Source of the DNA: an uncultured Bacteroidales bacterium
GTDB lineage: Bacteria; Bacteroidota; Bacteroidia; Bacteroidales; F082
Length of the DNA: 29,027 nt
Assembly (NCBI GenBank): GCA_937902805.1
Contig: CALEMB010000135.1
Span: 1 to 29,027 of the forward strand
Direction of reading: 5' to 3'
Shown: in pieces, positions 13,017-20,472 of the stretch
How the letters are laid out: each line of letters opens with the position of its first letter
Numbering within the stretch: position 1 is the stretch's first letter
Notes under the pieces: generated by a model
Database searches by the model: none
The model's input: the letters and a program-made list of their open reading frames with translations, nothing else
Told to the model about the DNA's origin: nothing
Made by a program: the position numbers and the translations under genes

Positions 13017-13756
13017 TACCTTTCCATAGTTTTCACTTTCGCAATCATTTCAAGCGTCTCCTCCTTGGTGGCGCAATTCAAATAATACAATCCCCCATCC
13101 ACAGTGCGCACTTCAAGGAGCGGACCGCCATCGGTGCAGACGAACATCATGCAACTCTCGCCGTTTTTCAGGCGGAAATGACCAATGCCCACATTTTCGG
13201 TGGATATGCCGTTGGTGCGGATGGAAATGTCTGGCCAACCTGTCAACACATTAGTCTCGGCGATGTCGCTCATGGCAATAGAAGCACTATACCCGCTTCC
13301 CTTGGCAGTGATGTAATCCTCTGACACTTCAATTGTTGCTGGTTTGTTGCCTTTGAAGAAGAACACCAGCATGCCGGTCAAAGCCAAAAAGGCAATGATA
13401 ATGCCTATCCAGTTTTTCCTCCGCTCTTTCTTGCCTTCCTCACCTTGCAGCCCCAAGTCGAATCTCTTGCCAAGTATGACGCAAGCGATGACGAGAGCCA
13501 TCATTACAACAGAAAACACGATAAGATGGGCACCCATTGAGATATGCACAAAGAAAGTCAGGCCTCCTATTAGCAGCAGCACCCCACCACAGATGAGAAA
13601 CACATTGCGGTAGCCGCACTTCAGGCCTTCCAAATCGACCTTGGCCAAACGCTTCTTCGACATGGTGTTCACGCCCGAAATCAGCATTGGGAAACGATAC
13701 ACCAATAAGCCTATAAGCATAAGGGTTACGCCCGATATTATTTGCATCCAAAACAT
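13016..13756 (-). CDS. Membrane protein with DUF3784-like N-terminus and PH-like C-terminal domain
   Basis: The 246-residue protein has four hydrophobic segments in the first 140 residues (about 5-25, 50-70, 76-96, 115-135). The RFPMLISGVNTMSKKRLAKVD block after the first helix resembles DUF3784 proteins. Residues 140-246 form a beta-rich domain with GHFRLKNGESCM, GPLLEVRT and GGLYYLN-x-x-T-x-EET. The neighbouring gene at 13770 has the matching pattern GRFRLNDGTDAT, APYLEMYT and GCIYINRKTAAET. The two are diverged paralogues at the C-terminus, consistent with a bacterial PH-like domain. No enzymatic motif is seen. It is part of the SPFH operon. Confidence 0.8.
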   Translation of the reverse strand: MFWMQIISGVTLMLIGLLVYRFPMLISGVNTMSKKRLAKVDLEGLKCGYRNVFLICGGVLLLIGGLTFFVHISMGAHLIVFSVVMMALVIACVILGKRFDLGLQGEEGKKERRKNWIGIIIAFLALTGMLVFFFKGNKPATIEVSEDYITAKGSGYSASIAMSDIAETNVLTGWPDISIRTNGISTENVGIGHFRLKNGESCMMFVCTDGGPLLEVRTVDGGLYYLNCATKEETLEMIAKVKTMER

Positions 13757-13769
13757 AATGTTTCTTCGT

Positions 13770-14483
13770 TTAGTTTACGATTTTATCTCCTATTTTATCT
13801 CTCAGTTCCTCAATTAATTGCTCAGTCTCCGCTGCTGTTTTTCGATTGATATAAATGCAACCAAAACATGTGTACATCTCCAAATAAGGCGCTTTCTTGC
13901 TTAACAGATAGAATGTGGCGTCGGTTCCGTCATTTAGACGAAACCTGCCCTTTTTATTGCCTAAAATACTATAGTCGTCTTTACAATACTTGATGCCAGG
14001 CAACGAGTTAACAATCAGCACCGAGTCAATGGACTGATAGTACATTTCAGTGCCATAGTCGCCGCGGATAGCGAGAGTTTCATCAAGCGCTAGCACTTCG
14101 CTACGTTTATACTCCCAAATGTGATACACAACCATCAACACGACTATCAAGGCCAACGCAACCAACGGCCATTTCGGGGCTTCGCCCATAATCCGCCACT
14201 TTGCAACATAGACAGCAACTCCTCCAATAATGCCAAAAAGAAACATGAGGTAGGTGAGTTTCATTCCAAAGAGCCCACCGATTAAGCCCGTCAATATCCA
14301 CAGGATTCCAGTGATCAGATAGTTGACAAAATACAACTTTTGCATTCTAGGATCCAATTCAACATCGGGCTGCATCGCCTTTAGCTTCCTAAAGTACCGA
14401 ATCTTCATCGGATTCCGCTTGACCCGGAAGGCTTGAAAAATGGGGATGAACCCTATTAGAGCATATGCGATTATGTAAGCCAT
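13770..14483 (-). CDS. Multi-pass membrane protein with PH-like C-terminal domain
   Basis: The 237-residue protein has four predicted membrane helices (about 3-19, 51-68, 72-92, 106-121) and a C-terminal beta-rich domain (128-237) with the pattern G-x-FRL-x-(N/D)G and Y-x-N/R-x-x-T-A-x-ET, related to the domain in the gene that follows. The domain faces the cytoplasm or periplasm depending on topology. It begins 6 bp after the 151-residue gene and ends 13 bp before the next. No homology to an enzyme is seen. A scaffold for the SPFH protein is conceivable (inference). Confidence 0.78.
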   Translation of the reverse strand: MAYIIAYALIGFIPIFQAFRVKRNPMKIRYFRKLKAMQPDVELDPRMQKLYFVNYLITGILWILTGLIGGLFGMKLTYLMFLFGIIGGVAVYVAKWRIMGEAPKWPLVALALIVVLMVVYHIWEYKRSEVLALDETLAIRGDYGTEMYYQSIDSVLIVNSLPGIKYCKDDYSILGNKKGRFRLNDGTDATFYLLSKKAPYLEMYTCFGCIYINRKTAAETEQLIEELRDKIGDKIVN

Positions 14484-14489
14484 AATAGA

Positions 14490-14945
14490 TTAATTCAATG
14501 TAAGACGCCAGTAATATGCGGTGAGGACCAACAGCGCCGCAGAGAGCAGCAGCAGCACAATGACCAAACCGATCCTAGATTTCTCATCTTGGCTCAAGAC
14601 GATTTTCCAATACATCAACAGTAAAATCACCGTCATCGCCATAACGATAGAAAAGGCAATTGCAGTATTGTAGGTTTGCCACTGCGAAATACTAATAGCG
14701 ACGCCAAGAAGGATGAACATAACGCCAAGAAGGATAAACGTCACAAAGCCAAACCTTTGTCTAACTTCAGGAGCCAATTCTTTACCACCCAAACGGAAGG
14801 TTGAAAAGCCCAAAATCCGAATACCTCCAAAGGTCTTCTTTTCATTCCAATCACGATAGACGATGTCGGGACGGAACTTGCCGAAAATCCCTACGGCAAT
14901 GGAGAGGACGCCTAAAATGATAAATACGATTCCTTCGATATCCAT
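14490..14945 (-). CDS. Multi-pass membrane protein, unknown
   Basis: The 151-residue protein has hydrophobic helices at about 5-23, 66-88, 92-110 and 123-144. The soluble loop between the first two (YRDWNEKKTFGGIRILGFSTFRLGGKE) is rich in charged and aromatic residues. I recognise no family, and the overall look is of a small DUF-type membrane protein. It follows the SPFH gene after a 170-bp gap filled by a palindromic element, and precedes the 237-residue gene by 6 bp. Confidence 0.75.
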   Translation of the reverse strand: MDIEGIVFIILGVLSIAVGIFGKFRPDIVYRDWNEKKTFGGIRILGFSTFRLGGKELAPEVRQRFGFVTFILLGVMFILLGVAISISQWQTYNTAIAFSIVMAMTVILLLMYWKIVLSQDEKSRIGLVIVLLLLSAALLVLTAYYWRLTLN

Positions 14946-14981
14946 TTTGAATACGTTTTATTGTTGTCTTTTTCTGTTTTA

Positions 14982-15092
14982 CCGTCATTGCGGGCTTGCC
15001 CCGCTGTCATCGCGGACTTGATCCGCGATCTCCCAAGCACAGGAATTCGTCTGTGTGCTCGGGAGATGGCGGGTCTTCGCCCGCCATGACGG
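14982..15092. repeat. Nested palindromic intergenic element
   Basis: Outer arms CCGTCAT (14982-14988) and ATGACGG (15086-15092) enclose three further self-complementary segments: ATCGCGGAC/TCCGCGAT, ATCTCCC/GGGAGAT and AGCACA/TGTGCT. The RNA or DNA would form a cloverleaf-like fold. It lies between the SPFH gene and the next operon gene. Confidence 0.85.
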
Positions 15093-15115
15093 TTTACGGT
15101 TGGGGTTATTGCCTC

Positions 15116-16057
15116 TTAATATAGGCTACCCGTATTCACCACCGGCTGGGCCGACTCGTCGGCGCAGAGCACCACCATGAGGTTGCTCACCATGGAGGCC
15201 TTGCGTTCCTCGTCGAGTTCAACAACACCTTCGTCCTTCAGCTTGTCCAAGGCCATCTTGACCATCGACACGGCACCTTCCACAATCTTCTCACGAGCGG
15301 AGATGATGGCGGCAGCCTGCTGACGACGCAGCATCACAGCGGCAATCTCAGGAGAATAAGCTAAGTAATTAATTCTTGCTTCAAGCACTTCCAGACCCGA
15401 CATGGTGAGACGCTCGTTCAGCTTGGCCAGCAGCACGTCGTTGATTTCCTTGCCACCTGCACGTAGAGTCAGCTCATCGGCTTCAGCCTCATTCTCATCG
15501 TAGGCATACATACCCGCCACCTCACGCAAGGCGGCATCGCTTTGCACCTTGATGAAGCTCTCGAAAGCCTTCATGCGGTTGCCGACGGTCACGGGTGCCG
15601 TGCCCGAACCACCACCCGCCATGGTTTGCGAGTCAATTTCGAACATGGCCTTGTAAGTGTCCTTCAGTTTCCACACCAGGATTTGGCCAATCATGATGGG
15701 GTTACCCGTTTTGTCGTTCACCTTGATGTTGTCGGGGTTGAGGTTACGGGCGCGCAACGAGACCTTTTTGGAGGTCATCAAGAAGTTGACCCAATAGAAA
15801 CCGGTCTTAGTAAACGTGCCTTTGTACTTGCCGAAAAACAGCATCACCATAGCCTCGTTCGGCTCCAGCTTACGGAAACCGATGGGCAGGATGCAGGCCA
15901 AAAACAGGCCGATGATAGGAAGAGCGGGCGAGGCTAATTGTTCGTTGACGAATGCAACCAACCCCCAAATGCTTAAGCCAATGATGGCAAACTCGATAAA
16001 CAATGCGACGAAACCGTTCATCGCAAGACCCTTGAATTCAAATTCTTTCGTTTCCAT
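15116..16057 (-). CDS. SPFH/Band-7 membrane protein
   Basis: I take ATG at 16057 (METKEFEFKG), giving 313 residues. The longer frame to 16132 runs through the promoter and is rejected. The N-terminus holds two hydrophobic stretches (about 14-36 and 44-60), followed by the SPFH domain (about 62-245) with the EPNEAMVMLFFGKYKGT start and the NRMKAFESFIKVQSDAALREVA block. A C-terminal helical region contains SAREKIVEGAVSMV, typical of the family. SPFH proteins oligomerise into membrane microdomain rings and often organise partners. It heads an operon with membrane PH-like proteins and an Arc-type gene, separated from them by a palindromic repeat. Confidence 0.9.
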   Translation of the reverse strand: METKEFEFKGLAMNGFVALFIEFAIIGLSIWGLVAFVNEQLASPALPIIGLFLACILPIGFRKLEPNEAMVMLFFGKYKGTFTKTGFYWVNFLMTSKKVSLRARNLNPDNIKVNDKTGNPIMIGQILVWKLKDTYKAMFEIDSQTMAGGGSGTAPVTVGNRMKAFESFIKVQSDAALREVAGMYAYDENEAEADELTLRAGGKEINDVLLAKLNERLTMSGLEVLEARINYLAYSPEIAAVMLRRQQAAAIISAREKIVEGAVSMVKMALDKLKDEGVVELDEERKASMVSNLMVVLCADESAQPVVNTGSLY

Positions 16058-16090
16058 AGATGATATTATTTTGATATTGTTTTGATGCAG

Positions 16091-16119
16091 CAAAGATACA
16101 TTAATTTTGAAACATGCAA
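16091..16119 (-). promoter_or_regulatory. Promoter of the SPFH operon
   Basis: The minus strand has TTG (16119-16117) and TATCTTTG (16098-16091) separated by 18 nt, about 33 bp ahead of the start codon at 16057. Confidence 0.7.
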
Positions 16120-16136
16120 GAAAAAAGTGCACTTTT

Positions 16137-16170
16137 TTTGAAAAATTTTTCCCGTAAAGCGTTATTTTTG
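16137..16170 (+). promoter_or_regulatory. Promoter of the M48 lipoprotein gene
   Basis: TTTG (16137-16140) and TATTTTTG (16163-16170) with a 22-nt spacer lie 38 bp ahead of the start codon. It is divergent from the SPFH promoter. Confidence 0.75.
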
Positions 16171-16208
16171 CAGTGAGAAAACCGAATGCAATCTAAAACT
16201 TACTCAAT

Positions 16209-17072
16209 ATGAAGAAATTAGTACTTTTTGGAGCCTTGGTCGTGATGATGATGACCAGCTGCTCCTCTTTGAAAATCGTGGACTCCAATGCCGCCGCAAA
16301 TGCCGGAGCGGCAGCCTTGCAGGCCCTGACTATCAGCGACGCACAAGTGGCACAATTGTGCAGCCAGTACATGGTGGAGACCGACGGCAAAAACACCATC
16401 TTGCCTGCTGACAACAGCTACACACAACGCCTCAACCGCATCATGGCCCGTTTCCACAACATCAGCAACCTGGATTTGAACTACAAGGTCTACCAATCCA
16501 ATGAGGTGAACGCCTTTGCCAGTGGCGACGGTAGCGTGCGTGTCTATACGGGGCTGATGGATGCCATGAACGACGACGAAGTGTTTGCCGTCATTGGCCA
16601 TGAGTTAGGCCACCTTATTAATAAAGATGTCCGCGATGCCTATCGTGCCGCCTATCTTACCGTGGCAGCCCGTTACGGCATTGCAGCGGTCAATACCACG
16701 GCTGGAGCACTGTCGACAGGTTTCCTCGGCGACCTCGCCCAGGAACTTGCCAGCAACGCTTATTCGCGTCGCCAGGAGACCCAAGCCGACGAGACCGCTT
16801 TCCAATTCTGCGTACAAAACGGTGTTGACCCATACGCCATGTATCACGCTCTCAACGTGTTGATTCAACTGAGTGGCCAAACTACACAACAAGGCAAATT
16901 GCAGGAGTTGCTCTCCACGCACCCTGACACCTTCAAGCGTGCCGCCCATGTCAAGGAGATGTGTGAGGCTGCAGGTTACCCGATGACGACACCTGCTCCC
17001 AAAAACCAAAACACTACTGGTAGCGGTGGAAACAATACCAGTGGTGGTGGAAAGATAAAAATAGGAATGTAA
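16209..17072 (+). CDS. M48-family zinc metalloprotease lipoprotein
   Basis: The 287-residue protein has a lipoprotein signal peptide ending at C18 (MMMTSC). The zinc motif HELGH is at 131-135 and the third ligand E190 lies in the ETQAD block. An inserted alanine-rich helix (142-180) separates them, as in the BepA/LoiP-type M48 group. The tail (245-287) is rich in Gly, Asn and Thr. Members act in envelope quality control at the outer membrane. The fold and length suit a periplasmic, membrane-anchored enzyme. It is transcribed alone and ends at a terminator shared with the convergent murL-murD gene. Confidence 0.92.
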   Translation: MKKLVLFGALVVMMMTSCSSLKIVDSNAAANAGAAALQALTISDAQVAQLCSQYMVETDGKNTILPADNSYTQRLNRIMARFHNISNLDLNYKVYQSNEVNAFASGDGSVRVYTGLMDAMNDDEVFAVIGHELGHLINKDVRDAYRAAYLTVAARYGIAAVNTTAGALSTGFLGDLAQELASNAYSRRQETQADETAFQFCVQNGVDPYAMYHALNVLIQLSGQTTQQGKLQELLSTHPDTFKRAAHVKEMCEAAGYPMTTPAPKNQNTTGSGGNNTSGGGKIKIGM

Positions 17073-17092
17073 AACAATCCTTGCACAAACAG

Positions 17093-17122
17093 AAAAAAGA
17101 CGAGTATCACTCGTCTTTTTTT
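17093..17122. terminator. Bidirectional terminator overlapping the murL-murD 3' end
   Basis: AAAAAAGACGAGT, ATC and ACTCGTCTTTTTTT form a stem with A and T tracts on both sides. The minus-strand gene uses the right arm as its last codons (ETKKDE and the TGA at 17107-17109), so one hairpin serves two convergent transcripts. Confidence 0.88.
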
Positions 17123-19809
17123 GTTTCAGCAAAGCATGTCGCCAAGGCCTTGAACTTCGCTCCGCGCTCCTCGAAATTTTTGTATTGGTCGTAACTGGAA
17201 GCGGCAGGTGACAACAAACAAACGTCGCCAGGCTGGGCATGGGCGGCAAGATAGGCGAAGGCTTCTTCCATGGAAGAATAATGGACTAATTGAGACGGCC
17301 CTTCGACAGGCTCAGGGACCACCTTGGTCATTAATTCCATCATCCTCTCCCCTGCCTTGCCCGTAAACAAAAGATGCGGTACAGGATGTGCTTTCAAATA
17401 TTCAGCCAATGGTTGGTAGTCGATGCCACGGTCAAAGCCACCAAGCAGCAGGAAGTCGACACGTCCCAAGGCTTGGCAAGCCGAGATAGCCGCCTGCGGA
17501 ATAGTGGAAATGCTGTCGTTGACGAAAGCAACGCCACCATAGATGCCCACAGGTTCCAACCGATGTTCCAAAGGCTTGAAGGTATAAAGATATGGAACGA
17601 GCTCCCTATAATCAACACCATAGGCATCGCATGCCAACAACGCCGCCTTGATGTTTTCGTAGTTATGTTCTCCTTTCAAGGGTAAAGCCTCTCGGTCGAT
17701 CACATCATCGAAGTCAAACAACGAAAACACCTTGTTGTTGACAAACAAATCCAAGGCATCGTTCAGCAAGGATTCGTGGATGATGGCTGTGTCGTCTTCA
17801 CACATGAAACGCAAGAGGTTAAGCTTGGCCGCTTTATAGCGTTGCATGGTGCCAAAATGGTCAAGGTGCTCCTCAAACACATTGAGCAACACGCCCACGT
17901 GGGGACTGTTGTGCACGTATTCCAACTGGTGTGCCGAAAGCTCATAAACGACGATGCTTTCCGGCTTGATGTCTTCCATGATGTCAAAACAAGGGATGCC
18001 AATATTGCCCGTCAAAATAGCATCGCGCCCCGAGGATTTCAGCAGATGGTATATCAAACTGGTCGTTGTGCTCTTTCCTTTGGTACCTGATATACCTATA
18101 GTTTGGCTATGGAACTGACTGAGAAACAGGTCTGTCTGTGAGGTAATTTCAACCCCTTTTGTATCGAAGTCCTTCAAGGAAATCCCAGGCGTTTTGATGA
18201 CAATGTCGTAGTCATATATCGCCTCAAGATAGCCTATGCCAAAATGTTGTACAAGCTCCATCTCGTTCTTGTCGGCCACCGCCACGACCGCATCAGGCAA
18301 ATATTTGTTCAAGAAACACAGCGTCGACCTGCCCTCGCGCCCAAAGCCGAGAACAAGAATGCGCTTGCCGCGTAAACGATTCAGGATCAAGTCAAACCCA
18401 CTGCCCATGTCATTCCGTGCAAAGGATGTGGGATGAATGGAATCTATGGGCAGTGTCTTAGCTGCATCTATACATTCATTCAAAGTAGACTTTAGGATTT
18501 GTTCGAACTTTTCGGGTAAGAAATGCTCGGTGTTGAAACGGTTCAGAATGGCATCTACTTGTTGGCGATTACCTTTAACGGCCAGGTCACACGCCCTCAC
18601 CTCCTCCACTGTGCCCACACACTCGAAAGGCTTCACAGCAGCTGTGCCATTCAGTTCCTCCAAGATGGGCTGCAATGAGGCATCGGCCATCAAGTCCTTG
18701 CCGAAAATGGCGACCAACTTGTCATGCGAAAGGAAAGGCGACAAAATAATCCAAGTGAAAAGGCATTTGGGACAATGACCGCACCATGAGTCGGTCTTGC
18801 TGCCCACGTTGCAGCTGCGAAACACGGGATGATAGGCTTCGCATTGTGCAAACAGGCTGGCAATCTGCAACTCACTCAAGGGACGCAAGAAACTGAAATA
18901 TTGCAATTCCTTATTGATATTCTCGGCCACATAGTTTCTGAAATCGCGCTCAAACTCAATGGACTTGCTGTATTGGTGGTTGATATTCGTCCCAGGTACC
19001 GTCGATTCATTGGCACTGTTCTCGTTCGACAAAGCGATGTACTTGGAACGACTTCCGAAAGCCACCAAAACACTAATGAAAGCCAGCAATGCCGAGAATG
19101 GCGTATGTCCGTTAAGATAGCCTTCCGCGTTGAGTTTCAGCATGGTCGGGTCGAGGGTGCGATTGATGACGATGAATTCGTTTTCCTTGTATCCCACCGT
19201 CTCTACACAGTTCAACGTCGCTCCTCGAGGATTGACAATCATCGGAATGACAGGCATTTCGTTGCGCAGGCATTCCAAAGTGACCACCGAGTCCTTGCCA
19301 CCACCGACAGGCACCAACGTGCGTTCGTCAAACCTGACACTGCCCATAGATTCCACCCTTCGTACATCCCCTGACTGGAATGACATGGGCAGTTGCGATT
19401 CAATCTGCATCAAATCAGTCTCTGAAACCGTAATGCCATTCAAATACATAAATTCACCCAATCCGTTGTAATACAGTTTCTTCCAAAACCGTTTCTGGCT
19501 TTCCGTCAAGGCAAAAGGCTTCACCACCACCCACTTCGGGCAGGCGATTTTCCAGTAGCTCACCAACTCTGTCATACCGATTTGGAAAGCCAATGTTTCC
19601 AACTGTTCACACGGGATGCTGTCCCAATCGAAAAATGGTCTGGCGGGTATTTCCAGCGTCGGTTGAAAGTGGTATCGGTCGTCCAGATTAAAGTCGAAAG
19701 CCAAACGCAAGGTTCCATTTTCCCTTGTCACACTTTGTCGTTCAAAGGTGAAAGTGGAGAACTCCTTCCGTAAGGCGTCAAACTTGGATTGATTGTCGGT
19801 TCGTTTCAA
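17107..19809 (-). CDS. murL-murD: MurL-MurD fusion: UDP-MurNAc-L-Ala-L-Glu epimerase and UDP-MurNAc-L-Ala:glutamate ligase
   Basis: This is a 900-residue bifunctional protein. Residues 1-455 match MurL: an N-terminal substrate domain, the PVGGGKDS nucleotide loop (167-174), the SNENSANESTVPG segment and the CGHCPKC cysteine motif (343-349). Residues 478-895 match MurD, with a GFGREGRS dinucleotide-like start (488-495), the ATP loop GTKGKSTT (575-582), GEHNYENIKAA, LEHRLEP, NDSISTIPQAA, GGFDRG and LLSPAASSYD-x-x-x-x-FEERG. In Xanthomonas oryzae MurD2 adds L-Glu to UDP-MurNAc-L-Ala and MurL then makes the D-Glu form; the fusion joins these steps. The start is TTG at 19809, because TAA lies four codons upstream and the next Met is M80. 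A PEPVEG repeat segment lies at 832-837. Confidence 0.93.
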   Translation of the reverse strand: MKRTDNQSKFDALRKEFSTFTFERQSVTRENGTLRLAFDFNLDDRYHFQPTLEIPARPFFDWDSIPCEQLETLAFQIGMTELVSYWKIACPKWVVVKPFALTESQKRFWKKLYYNGLGEFMYLNGITVSETDLMQIESQLPMSFQSGDVRRVESMGSVRFDERTLVPVGGGKDSVVTLECLRNEMPVIPMIVNPRGATLNCVETVGYKENEFIVINRTLDPTMLKLNAEGYLNGHTPFSALLAFISVLVAFGSRSKYIALSNENSANESTVPGTNINHQYSKSIEFERDFRNYVAENINKELQYFSFLRPLSELQIASLFAQCEAYHPVFRSCNVGSKTDSWCGHCPKCLFTWIILSPFLSHDKLVAIFGKDLMADASLQPILEELNGTAAVKPFECVGTVEEVRACDLAVKGNRQQVDAILNRFNTEHFLPEKFEQILKSTLNECIDAAKTLPIDSIHPTSFARNDMGSGFDLILNRLRGKRILVLGFGREGRSTLCFLNKYLPDAVVAVADKNEMELVQHFGIGYLEAIYDYDIVIKTPGISLKDFDTKGVEITSQTDLFLSQFHSQTIGISGTKGKSTTTSLIYHLLKSSGRDAILTGNIGIPCFDIMEDIKPESIVVYELSAHQLEYVHNSPHVGVLLNVFEEHLDHFGTMQRYKAAKLNLLRFMCEDDTAIIHESLLNDALDLFVNNKVFSLFDFDDVIDREALPLKGEHNYENIKAALLACDAYGVDYRELVPYLYTFKPLEHRLEPVGIYGGVAFVNDSISTIPQAAISACQALGRVDFLLLGGFDRGIDYQPLAEYLKAHPVPHLLFTGKAGERMMELMTKVVPEPVEGPSQLVHYSSMEEAFAYLAAHAQPGDVCLLSPAASSYDQYKNFEERGAKFKALATCFAETKKDE
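17298..17318 (-). repeat. In-frame copy of a dispersed intergenic repeat inside the MurD domain
   Basis: The minus strand reads CCTGAGCCTGTCGAAGGG, translated PEPVEG. It sits in a loop between GERMMELMTK and SQLVHYSSM where ordinary MurD proteins are shorter. A degenerate copy lies near the right edge at 28921-28963. Confidence 0.75.
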
Positions 19810-19829
19810 GAGGATTCGCTTTTATGCCA

Positions 19830-19864
19830 CAAAATTACGAAATATGCCTCTAATATCGCCCAAA
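19830..19864 (-). promoter_or_regulatory. Promoter of murL-murD
   Basis: The minus strand has a TTTG -33 box (19864-19861) and TAATTTTG (19837-19830) separated by 23 nt. Transcription would start about 15 nt ahead of the TTG codon, giving a very short leader. Confidence 0.65.
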
Positions 19865-19869
19865 AATCC

Positions 19870-19877
19870 TAATTTTG
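19870..19877 (+). promoter_or_regulatory. -7 box of the YqgE gene
   Basis: TAATTTTG ends 4 nt before the ATG at 19882, so the transcript would start at or within a few bases of the start codon. No clear -33 box is visible. Confidence 0.55.
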
Positions 19878-19881
19878 CAGT

Positions 19882-20472
19882 ATGGATTTAGGAGAAAAGT
19901 TTGTCATACGGAGCAATTCACTGGAGCCAAAGCAAGGTAACATCTTGATTTCCGAACCTTTAATGAATGACTTCCACTTTGGTAGGTCGGTCATCCTGCT
20001 CATTGACCATGTGGAGTCGGAAGGCAGTTTTGGAATCATCATCAATAAACGGCTGAACGCCAACGTCAACCAAATTGTGGATGACTTCCTCGATTTTGAA
20101 GGTGCCGCGTACCTGGGCGGTCCCGTGTCCGACAACCAACTCTTTTTTATTCACACCCTCGGCGACGTCATCCCCGAGTCCACCCCTATCATTGACGGCT
20201 TGTATTGGGGCGGCGACGTGGAGACGCTGAAGACCTTGATTGCCACAGGGATTGCCAACGAAGAAAACACCCGTTTCTATCTCGGCTACGCTGGCTGGGA
20301 TTCAGGGCAATTGGTCGACGAGTTGGTGCGCAACTCCTGGGCTATCGGCAGCATCACTACAGAGCAATACCTCAACATCCCGCCCGAACAGATGTGGACG
20401 ACGTTTGTGCACCAGCTGGGCAAGCCCTACGAAATGTGGACTCGCTTCCCGAAAAACTATGAGGATAACTGA
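19882..20472 (+). CDS. yqgE: YqgE/AlgH family protein
   Basis: The 196-residue protein matches the UPF0301 (YqgE/AlgH) family along its length: LEPKQGNILISEPLMND near 13-29, the FGRSVILLIDH and GSFGIIINK blocks, GAAYLGGPVSDNQLFFIHT, and the C-terminal YLGYAGWDSGQL. The biochemical role of the family is not settled; AlgH was linked to regulation of alginate genes in Pseudomonas. It has no signal peptide. The start gives the family's usual N-terminus and lies so close to the promoter that the mRNA may be leaderless. The stop abuts that of the convergent phosphoesterase gene with no gap and no terminator hairpin. Confidence 0.93.
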   Translation: MDLGEKFVIRSNSLEPKQGNILISEPLMNDFHFGRSVILLIDHVESEGSFGIIINKRLNANVNQIVDDFLDFEGAAYLGGPVSDNQLFFIHTLGDVIPESTPIIDGLYWGGDVETLKTLIATGIANEENTRFYLGYAGWDSGQLVDELVRNSWAIGSITTEQYLNIPPEQMWTTFVHQLGKPYEMWTRFPKNYEDN

